DNA from: Blepharisma stoltei
Taxonomy: Eukaryota; Ciliophora; Heterotrichea; Heterotrichida; Blepharismidae
Assembly: GCA_914767885.1 (NCBI GenBank)
Contig: CAJZBQ010000026.1
Coordinates: 99,871 to 163,870 of the forward strand
Direction of reading: 5' to 3'
DNA: 64,000 nt
The notes under the pieces were generated by a model. The model had not been told where the DNA came from and ran no database searches. It worked only from the letters and a program-made list of their open reading frames with translations. This document shows, in pieces, positions 52,186-63,600 of this stretch; the stretch's first letter is position 1, and every line of letters starts with the position of its first letter. A program made the translations under genes and the position numbers.

Positions 52186-54138
52186 ATGATCATTTTATTT
52201 ATCTTCCTTTCTTTAGCAGAAGCCTTAATCAGCGTCCCTCTGTATAAAGAACTGAAACCCTTAACAAACATTTTAAATAAACCTCATCCCTTTTCACTCA
52301 GAAGACTTTCATCTTCATCAGCGGTGACAAACTATGAAAACGTACGCTCTATTTAGTATCAATATTACACTCAGATTGGAGTTGGAACACCTCCACAAAA
52401 CTTTACAGCGGCGGTATCACTAAAGTATTCTTGGATTTTTATAGATAATAAAAACTGTTCTCAATGTCGGGATTCGACAATCAAATTTGATTCCAACAGC
52501 TCATCAACCTTTCAAAGTGGGAATAAATATTTGACCTTAGGCAAGTTAGAAGGATATACAGGGAAAGACACAGTCAAATTAGGAGATGTTGTTGCAGAAT
52601 CCCAAGGAATACTTTTACTCAACAAGGAGTCAGGTATAGATACCCTTAAGTCGGATGGTATACTTGGCTTAGGTTTTACCACTTCAAATGATGAAAATCC
52701 CTCTATTTTGAGTATTTTATATGCCCAGAATGACATTAGCCATAAGATTTTTTCGATTTACTTAAATGATTGCAACAGTCCATCTGACTTGCCTGATTAT
52801 GGCCCATCAGTGCTGATGATTGATGGCCATGATATAAATAAATATTCAGCAGAAAGCAATTTTACATATATTAAAGCAGCAAATTCAAATGGATCTTGGC
52901 AAATGGACTTCGATAGTGCTTCTTTTGACGGGGTTATTTATACAAGCGGATCTGCAGCAATAATTACGCCTGGGACCAGCTTTATTTTAGGGCCAACAGA
53001 TATCATTAATGATATTTTGAAGCGCTTGCACAATAATTATAACTGTTTCGGTTTTAATGATAAAGATCTTTCTTGCAATTGCAATTCAAATTATCCTGAT
53101 TTTATACTCCAAATTAGTGGAGTAAAATTTACAGTCAAACCAACAGCGTATTTGATGAAAAGTGGTCTATTCTGCGTCCCAACCTTTGATTATTCAGCCA
53201 TACCCAATATATCCAATGCATGAGTATTGGGTGATCCTTTCCTAAGAAGGTTTTATTCACTTTATGACATGGATAACATGAAAATCGGCTTTGCTACTGT
53301 CGGACATACATCTCAGATAAGCTATAATAATTCTTCTAGCTCAAACAGTTCTGGCAGTGGATCTTCTGGAACAAACTCTACTTCAGGCTCTAACAGCACA
53401 AATTCAGGTAGCGGTTCAGGAACTTCAGGAAATGGCTCTGGGACGACCAATCCACCAACAGGCTCAGGATCCAATGGCTCAGGTACCCATAATTCAACAG
53501 GCTCAGGGTCCAATAATTCAGGTACCCCTAATTCAACAGATTCAGGTGGTACAAATTCTAATAACAGTAGCTCTTCTGATAGTTCAGATGACAACTGGAA
53601 GCTAATCCTTGCTATAGCACTTCCTGTGTCAGCAGTCTTCATAGCTTTGGTAGCATTTTTGGCTATTCTCTTCATAAAAATCAGAAAAAGTCGCAAATCA
53701 GTCCAAAAAACGCTGGAAGAGGAAGACTTCCGAACACGTGAAGAAGCGCAGGCACAAGTAGCTTCCAACAATTTTCCCGATAAAGATTATCAATCGAAAG
53801 AGACAGCTGCTTATTCAGCATTTGGCCCTTTCAAACAATGCGGAATTTGTGCAAGCATGCTTCCTGCAAAAGCCTTAATAGGGTTTCCTTGCGATCACTA
53901 TTTTTGTAAAGTTGATTTAAAGCATTTTTTAGAGAAGAATATCAATGAAAATTCTATGGAACCAGCTATTAGATGCCCCATTAATAATTGTCCTGGAGAG
54001 ATCAACTCTATCGCAGTTCAGAGTTTATGGGATGAGTTCCAAAAAAACCATGCCATAAGTATCAATTTGAGCAGTATTAGTCTAGAATTGAAAAACAATG
54101 AAATTGCTGACGCAGAGAAAAATGGCAATGCTTTGTAG
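52186..54138 (+). CDS. Pepsin-like pseudoprotease-TM-RING protein (AP5)
   Basis: 645 aa with one 15-nt intron (GTACGCTCTATTTAG, 52342-52356). Signal peptide (MIILFIFLSLAEALISVPLY); pepsin-fold region with V-G-V-G-T-P-P-Q-N-F; S-L-K-Y-S-W and I-T-P-G-T-S replace the two active-site motifs, so catalysis is not expected; W-V-L-G-D-P-F-L-R-R-F-Y closes the fold (TGA=Trp at 53221). A Ser/Gly/Asn/Thr stalk follows, then a membrane helix (LILAIALPVSAVFIALVAFL) and a basic-acidic cytosolic tail with one RING-like motif: C-G-I-C ... P-C-D-H-Y-F-C ... C-P-I-N-N-C. It aligns with RING1 of AP4, but the IBR and RING2 are absent, so it is a shortened relative or a separate RING version. The only one of the five with no insertion in it. 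Confidence 0.83.
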
Positions 54139-54164
54139 TTTTTTATAATTATAAGATATCTAGT

Positions 54165-54240
54165 TAACTCCCTCCTTTAAATCGGAACAAATATCAGTAA
54201 TTTCTTTTCTTTGGTACTTTAAACCAGCTTTAAATTGGAA
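54165..54240. repeat. Fragment of family B element
   Basis: CTCCCTCCTTTAAATCGGAA at 54166 and CAGCTTTAAATTGGAATAA at 54225 are remains of family B ends; no intact pair. Confidence 0.5.
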
Positions 54241-54277
54241 TAATTTTTTTTCGAAAATTTTATAGTTAAAATACTAA

Positions 54278-54664
54278 CTCCCCCCCCCCCCCTCCGTGAG
54301 CGAACAAAACCATTAGAAAAATCGCCCATTTTTTGACCAAAAACCCACCCTCCGTGAGTGAACAAAAAATTTTTTTAATAGAAAAAATTTTAATGGAAAA
54401 AAAATTTTGATATATAAGTGATAAATTAGTATAATGAAATCTAGAGCTAATTCTGTTTAATTTTAAACAAATTGCGTTTTAAAACATAAATTTTGCAAAT
54501 TAAATTAATATTTGCTTCCCAATTTTTGCAAATTAGGATTTTTTTAAATTTCGAAAAAAATATTTTTTTATAAAATTTATATATAATTTTTTTTTAAAAA
54601 AAAAATTAACCCCCCTCCGTGAGCGAACAAAATTTTTTTGTTCGCTCACGGAGGGGGGGGGGAG
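54278..54664. mobile_element. Family A inverted-repeat element (387 bp)
   Basis: Ends CTCCCCCCCCCCCCCCTCCG and CGGAGGGGGGGGGGGAG in inverse, TAA on both sides (54275-54277, 54665-54667). Contains the internal end copy (ACCCTCCGTGAGTGAAC) and full AT-rich core. Intergenic. Confidence 0.88.
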
Positions 54665-54667
54665 TAA

Positions 54668-55129
54668 GGGATAAGTTAAAAATTTTGCACAAAGAAACAA
54701 CTTAATTCTGATCAATATAATGAACATCTCAATTTAGGTGAGGAGCATGTTTAATTGCAATATGAAGATGCTATAATCAATAGTGTTTTATAATAATTAT
54801 TAGTTATTGAATTACTATCCTTTGTAAATGCAATCTGCAAGCGGGTTATAGATCACAATTTTCTTTGACAATCGTTATTTTTCAATCCTCGATAAAAAAA
54901 TTATTGCTAGGGCTAAATAAAGTGTAGGTTCGTTCAATTGAGATTTATGGCTAAATTAACCTTATTTTATTTTTTATTTACCTATATATCCTCCTTGAGT
55001 GAAGATATAGGTGACTTGCCTTTATAAATTTATTTAATGCTCGATTATAGCCATAGCTAATTTAGCTCTGAGGCAATATTTCCTTTAGGCAAAGAATCTT
55101 ACGATCAAGATTAATTCTAGCAAATTATT
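54668..55129. other. Intergenic, nothing recognised
   Basis: AT-rich, without a credible open frame or repeat. Confidence 0.4.
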
Positions 55130-55555
55130 GAGTTCATTTCAGTCCTACCCTTTAGCGAGTAATCTTCACGCTCAGTTTGCACTAGACACTAACTAGCGCC
55201 ATTTATCTGTCAACTTCACCAAAAAATGGTGACACCAGACAGTCTGCGGGGAGACTTAAGAATCCAGGCCTTGATACTTGACCAACAATTAAGAACTGCT
55301 ACCCCAGTAGGGCTTGATGTATTGCTGAATCGCTCAAAATCTCATTCTTTGCCTGCATTAGCTCTATTGCAGACTAAATATTGCCAACCAATAAGTATGG
55401 AAGGATATTCGCCTGATCTGCCATCAGTGGGTCGAGAAAGCAAGGATTAGCACCAAAAAATCCACCCCCAAAGAACTAGCCATTGGGATCCACCTTCATT
55501 TGGGGCTTGGGTCAACTCGCAGGGCATAGAGGGCTTAAATATACACTGCCATTTT
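55130..55555 (-). mobile_element. SINE-like GC-rich island
   Basis: GC-richer than its surroundings, non-coding, ends on the right with CACTGCCATTTTAATAATTC like the other SINE-like elements (GCCATTTTA). Flanks share TAATTCTA (about 55114 and 55553), an imperfect duplication. A 74-codon open frame inside is not considered a gene. Confidence 0.45.
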
Positions 55556-55625
55556 AATAATTCTAAGATCATTACGATGATCATAAATTAAAGTAACTTA
55601 TAAAATAGAAGCTTAAAGTAGTAAT

Positions 55626-56841
55626 ATGGACTTTAAAACTAGATATCAACTAAAGTTGCTTAGCTCCGAACTAAGCCCTATAGAAAAAGTCCTTAATAAC
55701 GAATTAAATGACACTCAAAGGCTGCTCAGTCAAAACGAAAATTGATTATTTAATCCTGAAAAATGAAAATCCCTAAGGCATATTCTTATTATGAACCAAG
55801 CCAATAATCTAAAAGCAGAAGAAAATTTTAGAAAAGCTTGCTTTTTATATAAGGAAAGCTCTATTTCCAGCTCGGAAATAACTGAAGCTTTTCAAGAATA
55901 TGTTAGAGCTTATAATCAGCTCACATCTCTTTATCTTATCCGTAGACTTAATAAAACAGTCAATTTGATTGTTTATAATACTGAAAACGAAATAGAAGAA
56001 GTGAAAACGCTCGGGACTCCAGAAATAGACAGCACGACATGCCTAGCTCGATTGCCAAATGGCGATCTATTCTGTTTTGGTAATTATGAACTGTCAGGGA
56101 TTATAGTCAAGGAACAATTTTGAATCGTCCTGGGCCAAAAGCATCTCAGCACCTTCTCAGTTGGATAAACAATTTGGAGAGCCAATCGAGGAGCTACCTA
56201 ACACACTTGATATGAGATATTAAGTAATCTTGAGTTTCTATAGCCAAGGCGATCCTTAATCATTCCTGGGCTACACCTTAATAATTGATAATAATCATAG
56301 AATTCGATTGCTGCCATCTGGAACGCCTTGCAAATACTCGTCAGCTATTTATTATAACAGAAATGTCTATTGCTTTGGAGGATATAACCACAATAGCCCA
56401 CTATTTTTGTCGAGTAGATTTAATATAGAAAAAAAGCGGTGATTTAAATTGCATCCAATGCCATTAAAAGATTATAGCTGCAATAGTGTTATATTTAATG
56501 GGAATATATTAATTTCTGGATTGAAAAACACTAATCTTTTGGTATACTCAGTTTATGTATCCTCTTTTTCAACGATTCCTTATAGCTTTACTGAACATAT
56601 AGCAAAGATCTTGATAAGTACAGCAGAAAGGCTGTATTTGATTGAGTGTCCGAATGGATTAATCTATGAAAGCGGGATTAAGGATGAGTACAATTGGGAT
56701 ATCATAGGAAATTCTTCAATAAAGAGCTGGACTGCCCAAGTGTATAGTTCATATAATAAAGGCGTAATTTATATCATAACAGATATTCAGCCAAGATATT
56801 ACAAATTTGATTTAGAGAAAAGACAGTTTATTAACTTTTAA
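55626..56841 (+). CDS. Kelch-repeat protein with helical N-terminus
   Basis: 346 aa if a TA-bounded 175-bp piece (56104-56278) is removed. N-terminal helical domain (KAEENFRKACFLYKESSISS), shared with the cytosolic domain of AP2 and with the gene at 60475-63078; then Kelch-type units: N-G-D-L-F-C-F-G-N-Y, N-V-Y-C-F-G-G-Y, N-I-L-I-S-G-L, L-Y-L-I-E-C-P-N-G and V-I-Y-I-I-T. TGA=Trp at 55742 and 55763. No E3-type domain is fused here, in contrast with its neighbours. The join at the insertion gives S-G-I-I-I-I-D-N-N-H, one residue shorter than paralogs, so the exact boundary is not certain. Confidence 0.65.
56104..56278. mobile_element. Insertion of about 175 bp, probably TA-bounded
   Basis: Interrupts the Kelch gene between E-L-S-G and I-I-D-N-N-H. 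A TA pair at 56104 and 56279 restores the frame. Less AT-rich than the other pieces; alternative boundaries at GGG/GGGC cannot be excluded. Confidence 0.45.
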
Positions 56842-56931
56842 TGCTAAAGTTATGGTGGTAAAGATTGTTATTAGTATGTATTAAGCGGGGAATAAAAATA
56901 AATAATGCTAATTATTACCATTAGTGCCATA

Positions 56932-58791
56932 TTATAATATCTTTTCAATAGCTCTATTATTTAGGCTAAACCTGTAGTAGTTTTCAGAAAACCCTACGCA
57001 GCCAATATATATTGCACCTTTATTGTATGAGCAGTAAACCTGATTAGGTGAGCTATCAGAAATTCTTGAGTTCCCTATTTGATTCCAACCATTTTCGTTA
57101 TTTATTTCACTTTCATATATCTTTCCGGATAAGCCGCATTCAATCAAATATAACTTTTCAACATTTATTAAAATTTTTCTTTTTTCTCTGCAAAGCTATA
57201 AGAAACGCTTGAAAAAGAGTCGCTGCTGGTTGAATATCTTAAAAGATTTGCACTATAAAACCCCGCTATCAATATATCATCGTTTCATAATATACAGTGG
57301 CACTTACAGTCATTTCTAGGCATGGGAGTTAATAGATAGCATATATTAACACCCAAGTCGAATTTCAAAGATAAAGATAAAGCTAAAGAGCCATTATTTT
57401 CACCACCAAAGCAATATACTTTTCTATTAAAATAAATCGCTGAGGAATGGAAGCAAGGGGTTCCAGATGGCAGCTGTTGGACTCTATAATTTTTACAGAT
57501 TTTCAATGAAATGCCAGAAGCAGGAGATCTACCAAAGCAAAATAGCTCGCCATCTGGAAGCTGAGCTATGCAAGTACCAGAGTTTAATGGTTCCGGAGTC
57601 TCCAAGAGTTTCTCTTCTCTATTTTCATGTTCAGTGTCATAAATAAACAAATTCGTTCTATTGCTAATTGTGTCAATAGCATAAAGAGATGCTATTCGAC
57701 AATAAGCGGCTTTGTAATCTTGGTAAAGATAAGTGTATAATAATGAATCTGCCAAATTCTCAATCTCATTCTCTAATGCTATCATTTCTCTGAAATCTCG
57801 CTCTATTTCTTGACTATTCGCTGAGTTTGAGATTAATAATAATGCTTTGAGTTTGATTTTTATTATTTGAATTTTTGAATCATAGTCAAGGCTAAGATCT
57901 TCTATGGCGCTAAGATTCAGCTGAGAATTATAAAAATCCTCTTTAATTTCTGTCTCCTGCCCTTGGAATCTATCGTAGAACTCGTTTTTACTTATCTCAA
58001 TACACAGGATGAGATTCAAAACAGAAGCTTCAATTTCTGATAGCTTATCGCGAGTTTTACTCGAATGGATCCTCTTTCGGCAATCTTTAAGCTGTTTTTT
58101 GATCTCATTTAGATGGCATACAAACACATTAAACTTCTCTTCAACAAACTCTTTAAAAATTCCACCAATTTCTAGTCCAGAAAAAGACTTCTTAATTTTA
58201 TACAAGTTTGAGATTATCGGAGTGTCCTTAATGTGAGAAGCTCCTTTAAAACTATCTTTATGGTCAAGAGACTTCCCCAACTCTTCATAAAGTCACTTTA
58301 TTTCGTCATCTTTTTCTTACGAGATCTTCAGCATCTTTATTGAGAGTATCAATTATATCTGATTGATTTTTAATCTGTTTTAGATAAGTAGCAAGCTTTC
58401 TTTCGAGCGACAAATTTTTTTCTTTTTCTTCTCCGTACAAATTAGCAAGATTTCCAAGCTGCTCTTTTTCCTTTTTCAGGTGATCCTCAAGAAATGCTTC
58501 TCTCATATTGATGGCTTCTAGTAAATCGATTTTAATTTGATTTTCCAGCTGAATTTTTGGAATGTTTTCTTTAAATTTGTTGATTATTGCTTTTAAGCTA
58601 TGATTATCGAGTAGGACTGTACTTTTTAAAGCTAAGCCTGTCAGTGGGCTAGTTTTTTTCCTCTGAAATCAAGCTGTAATTGATTCTCTCTCATAACTGT
58701 GACCATCTGCTGCCACAACGGGATCTTCCATTAAGTCTCCTGTTATTGGGCAGCAAAAATCATCTGGAATGTCAACAAAGTTTTCAACCAT
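56932..58791 (-). CDS. U-box-coiled-coil-Kelch protein
   Basis: Start ATG at 58791. U-box at the N-terminus ([20 protein letters not shown], then [10 protein letters not shown] with TGA=Trp), a coiled coil ([20 protein letters not shown]), a long helical region ([20 protein letters not shown]), then Kelch units ([37 protein letters not shown]). A 16-nt intron (GTGACTTTATGAAGAG) at 58281-58296. A one-base frame change in an A-rich run at about 57185 separates the last Kelch unit from the rest; it could be a real mutation or a sequence error. U-box plus Kelch suggests an E3 ligase that recognises substrates through the propeller. Confidence 0.68.
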
Positions 58792-58983
58792 GCGCGCCAA
58801 AATAATTGTAGATACAATTAAATATCAATAAAGAAATTTCCAAAATGATTTTTAAAGAAACTGGTGGACTTTTATGAGAGATTATAGTAATTAAATTAAA
58901 ATTTTAAATATAATAAGCTGCGTAAAATGATTTATCCTATAACTCTATGCATCAAATAAATTTGTTTGCAAATTTAATTAATA

Positions 58984-59330
58984 ATGGCATACACTTATCA
59001 GTTTAAATTTATTATCATAGGAGATACTGGTGTCAGAAAGTCTTGCTTATAATTTTATTGATAATGCTTTAGAGAGGATTATTTTGCTACCATAAGTGTA
59101 GCTTTCGGCTCAAAAATTGTTGGCATTAAAAACGCAAAAAGTCGCAATTAAATATCGCATCGCTCAAATTTTCTGGCCTTCCTAGTAAAAATTGATCTAT
59201 TGCATATCAGAAGCTTTGCTGGTATACGATATCAAGGTGAAATTCCTTTAAAGATTCTGCAACATGGTTTGAAGAAGCAAGAGCATATGGGCATCCTATA
59301 ATGTTTAATACCAGGTGTTTACAAAATTGA
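58984..59330 (+). pseudogene. Decayed Rab2-like GTPase
   Basis: Starts MAYTYQFKFIIIGDTGVRKS, very close to Rab2 but with R instead of G in G-V-G-K-S, then loses the frame. Later pieces T-I-S-V-A-F-G-S-K-I-V and L-L-V-Y-D-I-K and A-T-W-F-E-E-A-R-A-Y-G are the Rab switch and core regions in other frames. The W-D-T-A-G-Q region is gone. Not functional. Confidence 0.7.
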
Positions 59331-59439
59331 GCAAAGTTGTTTTTTAAAAATCTTTAATAAATTTGCTTTAACTCTTATATTATATAAATCTATATATACT
59401 AATAAGAATGAGCTCTAGCAGATATACTTTATTATTGAT

Positions 59440-60450
59440 AAGATTATGCATTTTCAAAACTCTTTGTTTTGCTAAAGCATTCCAAAGCTTCTTCTCATCT
59501 GACTAATATATATAGAGCACATCCTTTATTATAGTAACAATTTGCACAGTTCGAGTTGATTCTAATTGCATTGTCCTGATGTTTTACTGATTTTTCATAT
59601 CTCTATTTATAATCGAAGATATTTCCTATTTTATTGTATGCAGGTGCATCATTTTGATCAATTCTGATGCCTTTTTTATAGCATTCCATAGATATTCTCT
59701 TCTGCCTAACTTATATAGAGCATCTCCTTTTTTGAATAGTAAATTGCACAGATAGGGTTAATTTTAATTGCATCATTATAATGTTTTTACTACTTCTCCA
59801 TATCTCTTTTTATTTTAGAAGGTAATTCCTATGTTATTGTATGCAGGTGCATCATTTGGATCAATTCTGATAACCCTATTTTCAACTGTTTAATGCTAGC
59901 TGTAAATTCTAATTCCTTCTTAAATCTTCAAATCTAAATTTATTCCTAATCCTTTTGAAATCATATGAGTGTTTTCAATTCAGATAGCATCTCATGTGGA
60001 ATAACCTTAGACTTTTCTTCGTGAAAGCTCTTGATAACTGCATCGACTTGTCTTCCTATTTCACAGAATAGCCCGGCATTATTATTTGACATTACTGTAA
60101 GGTATTCAGAGCCACAGTGAACTCATTTTATTAGCGTGTAAATTTAATAGTCCGACAATTGGATGCTGCTCTAACTTTGATAAGAATTGAGTTTGTAAAA
60201 TAATTGGTAAATTCATCTGAGACTGATTCTTTAAAGCTGTTTCTTGATTCGACTAAAAACTTTTGGCTAAAGAATACTAGGATTTTCCATTCAGCTTGCT
60301 ATTTTTGTCTATTCTTTTCTAAAAATCTAAGAACTGAATCTTTTGTCGCTTTTTAAACTGATCTAAAAAATATCTCAACGGCATGAACCTTACCGGGAAG
60401 CTTTAAATGCTTCCCAAAGTGAGATTCAGAGGATAGAGTTAAATGAGAGG
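59440..60450 (-). pseudogene. Decayed B-box/TPR gene, relative of 60475-63078
   Basis: Near 60300-60440 the minus strand has pieces like the N-terminus of the intact neighbour (H-L-K-L-P-G-K-V-H-A-V-E, then S-V-L-R-F-L-E-K-N-R). Near 59960-60095 lies M-S-N-N-N-A-G-L-F-C-E-I-G and 40 further codons. Between 59480 and 59930 are TPR scraps (I-R-I-D-P-N-D-A-P-A-Y-N-N-I-G). Many stops and indels; the Kelch part is missing. Confidence 0.55.
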
Positions 60451-60474
60451 TGCATGGATATTCTTATATAATTA

Positions 60475-63078
60475 TTATAATGGCTTATTATAACCAAATT
60501 TTATTCTAAATCTGCTTTTTTGGCGTAGTTCAATACGATCTTGGCCTAATAAGTCGTTAATAAAATTGATTTCTTTTTCAGAAAGGTTCCATTCATTCCT
60601 AGTGATAAAAACATTTTCTTGATTTTTTCCTCTCAAATTATAAGCCCTATTAAAGTCCTGCAAAGCTGCTACTTCTTTTCTGAGATTATTAAATACTCTA
60701 GCTCGGTTGCAGAAATGCAAAGGATTATTGGGTTCAAGTATCATTGCCTTATTATAGCATTGTATTGCTTCTTGATATCTCTCTAAAACATAAAGAGTAG
60801 TGCCTTTATCATTATAATACTTGGCTTTATATGGCTTGATTTTGATTGCTTCTTCATAGCTTTCTAATGCTTCTGGATATCTTCCTAATTCATTTAAAGC
60901 ATATCCTTTCTTATAGTAGGAATCAGAATTGCTCGGATTGAGTTTGATTGCTTCTTCATGGCATTCGATTGCTTCTAGATATCTTCCTAAACTATAAAAA
61001 GCATCGCCTTTATTATTGTATAAATCAGCGTCGTTTGGATTGAATTTGATTGCTTCATCATAGCATTTGATTGCTTCTAGGTATCTTTTTAGATCATAAA
61101 AGGCTTTGCCTTTATTATTGTAGAAATTAGCCTCTTTTTGATTGAGTATGATTGCTCTTTCATAGCATTTGATTGCTTCTCGGTATCTTTTTATATCATA
61201 AAAAGCTTTTCCTTTATTATTGTAATAATTAGCATTTTTTGGATTGATTTTGATTACTTGGTCAATGCATTCGATTTCTTCTAGATTTTTTCCTAAATCG
61301 CTTAAAGCAATTCCTTTTGCATTGCACTCATTTAGATAATAAGGATCGATCTTATTCTGCTTAAATCATCTTATTGCTTCAATCTTGTTGCCTACTCTTT
61401 TAATTGAGACATGTGTATTATAATAAGCAACATCAATAATGTTTTTTTGTCATAAATTAAAATAATAATATTCTCTAGCTGATGAAGATGCGGAAATAGT
61501 TGAGATGCATATAAATCCTTTATTATATGAACAATAAATTTGATCAGGAACACAATTGATTTTTGATTCTGATATTCTCCTCCAATTCAAGTAGCTTCCA
61601 ATTTCGCTTTCATAGATTGATCCATTAGGACATTCAATCAGATACAGTCTCTTTTCATTTATCAGGATCTTTCTTTTATGCGCTGTGAACTCATAAGGAA
61701 TTGTCGAGAAAGAGTTAATATCAATTGAGTATAGCAAAAGATTTCTATTTATAACTCCAGAAATCAAAATATTTCCATTAAATATTATACTATTGCATCC
61801 ATAATCAGCTCTTGGCATTGGAGTTAATTGTATTCATCGATTTTGATCCAAATCAAATCTTATGGATAGAGATAAATCTTTGAGTTCATTATTAAATCCT
61901 CCAAAGCAATAGACACTGTTTTTGAAATAGATACATGATGAGTATCCGCAAGGAGTTCCAGATGGCAGAATTTCAGCTTCACCATCCGCATCAATCAGCA
62001 CTGTAATTCCAGATTTTCAGCCATTGCCAAAACAGAATAGCTTACCATTTGGAACTTGAGTTATGCAAGTGACTGAGTCTAGTGAATTTTTTTTGTTCTG
62101 CAAGAATATGTCTTCTAGGGTTTCAGTTTCACTGTTATAAATGTGCAAATAAACTCTGTTGTGATTATCTTTTGCAATATTATAAAGAGATGTCTTTTGT
62201 TGATAAGCTTTAAGATAATCTTGGTAAGCTTGCATTAGTGGTGGATCATGAAGGCTAGAATGGGTCTGAATTGCTGAACAAGTTGCTCTGAAATCTTTTT
62301 CTAATTTTGGATTGTTTGGTCTACTCAAAATCTCCGCTGTTTTATTTCTTAAGATGTCTATATCGTTTAAAGCACTTTCTGTTTTATTGGGAACTCTCTT
62401 GAGATCATTAGCAGCATTGCTTATGTGAGAATTAAGCAAGCTTGCTTTAACGTTTGCTGACTCTATACTTGTTGGCTTGCTAGTTTTATTATGCATTACA
62501 GATGCATTTTGCATATCCCTTTTTTCTAGATATGCCTTAAATATTTCTGTAAAGAAGGATCTATTTAGACTCTCTAACTTTTGGTTAAATATATAAAACA
62601 GCTTTGCACCGTTGTATCAATCTCTGCTAGCTATAGTCATCAATTTCATTTTCTCAATAGCTTCTTGAGGCTGTAAACTCAATAATCTTAAAATTGGATC
62701 TTGTTCTGACTTTAATAAATTTGTAGCTTGGGAAATCTTTGCAAAGAAATGATTTATTTCATCTACATAGCAATCCAACTTGCTTAAAAAATCCCCTAAA
62801 TCTTTCTCTGAATTGGAAAGACACTGGCTGCTGGAATCTATAATTATTTTTCGTAACTCGCTAAATTTTGAATTTTCTTTTGTAAGGAATTCAAGGATTG
62901 CTTCTTTTGTCCCTTCACAAGGCTGCATAAAAATTGATTCAACATTATGAACTCTATTAGGCAATTTTTCATGCTCTCCAATATGTTCTATGCACAACAA
63001 AGTTTCAGGAAAAGAGCATTTGCATGCATACTCAACCTCATTCATACACCCTGGCTTGAAGCATTTCTTCGCCATCAT
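60475..63078 (-). CDS. B-box-coiled-coil-Kelch-TPR protein
   Basis: 867 aa in a single frame without introns or insertions. Start ATG ATG at 63078/63075. An N-terminal zinc-binding B-box-like segment (CFKPGCMNEVEYACKCSFPE, then L-C-I-E-H-I-G-E-H), a coiled coil (residues about 60-150), the helical domain AEILSRPNNPKLEKDFRATC shared with AP2, Kelch units (N-G-K-L-F-C-F-G-N-G, S-V-Y-C-F-G-G-F, N-I-L-I-S-G-V, L-Y-L-I-E-C-P-N-G), then at least seven TPR repeats of 34 residues (Y-Y-N-N-K-G-K-A-F-Y-D and E-A-I-K-C-Y-E/D-x-A-I). TGA=Trp at several sites (62018, 62617, 61833, 61450, 61365 region). Likely a multi-domain scaffold with a TRIM-like head; the last gene before the telomere. Confidence 0.85.
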
Positions 63079-63600
63079 ATAATAATTACGAAATAGATAA
63101 GTTTTAAAGCCATTTTCATTTGAACCCTTCTTCAAATAAATCCTAAATATAGTAAAGTGAATAAAGCATAAATACCAAAAATCCGTTGAAGCTAATGGAA
63201 TAAGAATTGCAATTTATAATTTATTTATTTAGTTTAATAATGAGTGCACTCTCTTTGCTCATAAAGTTATTGATACAGAGATAGTCTTATATAAAAATTC
63301 AATTCTGACATTATCTTGGTATTTCTTCAATCAACTACTTACGCGCTTGCAAATTATCTTTTACAAGCTTATTCAAAATGTTGATAACTCAAAATAGATC
63401 AAGATAATTATAGATTTTTTTTATGATCAATTGATCAAGCGCATGCACTCTCAGAACTATAAATTGTTATGCACACATTAGGCTTTAGCATTAAGCTATT
63501 AATTCATGAGTAGAGACTGAGAGATTATTAGTGATTAATTCAAAATTTAATAAATACTTAAATATTTATAGCAATATGGAATCAAGCCAAAATCAAATCA
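63079..63600. other. Subtelomeric sequence, no gene
   Basis: 520 bp of AT-rich DNA between the last gene start and the telomere; holds the promoter of the B-box gene. No subtelomeric repeat family recognised. Confidence 0.5.
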
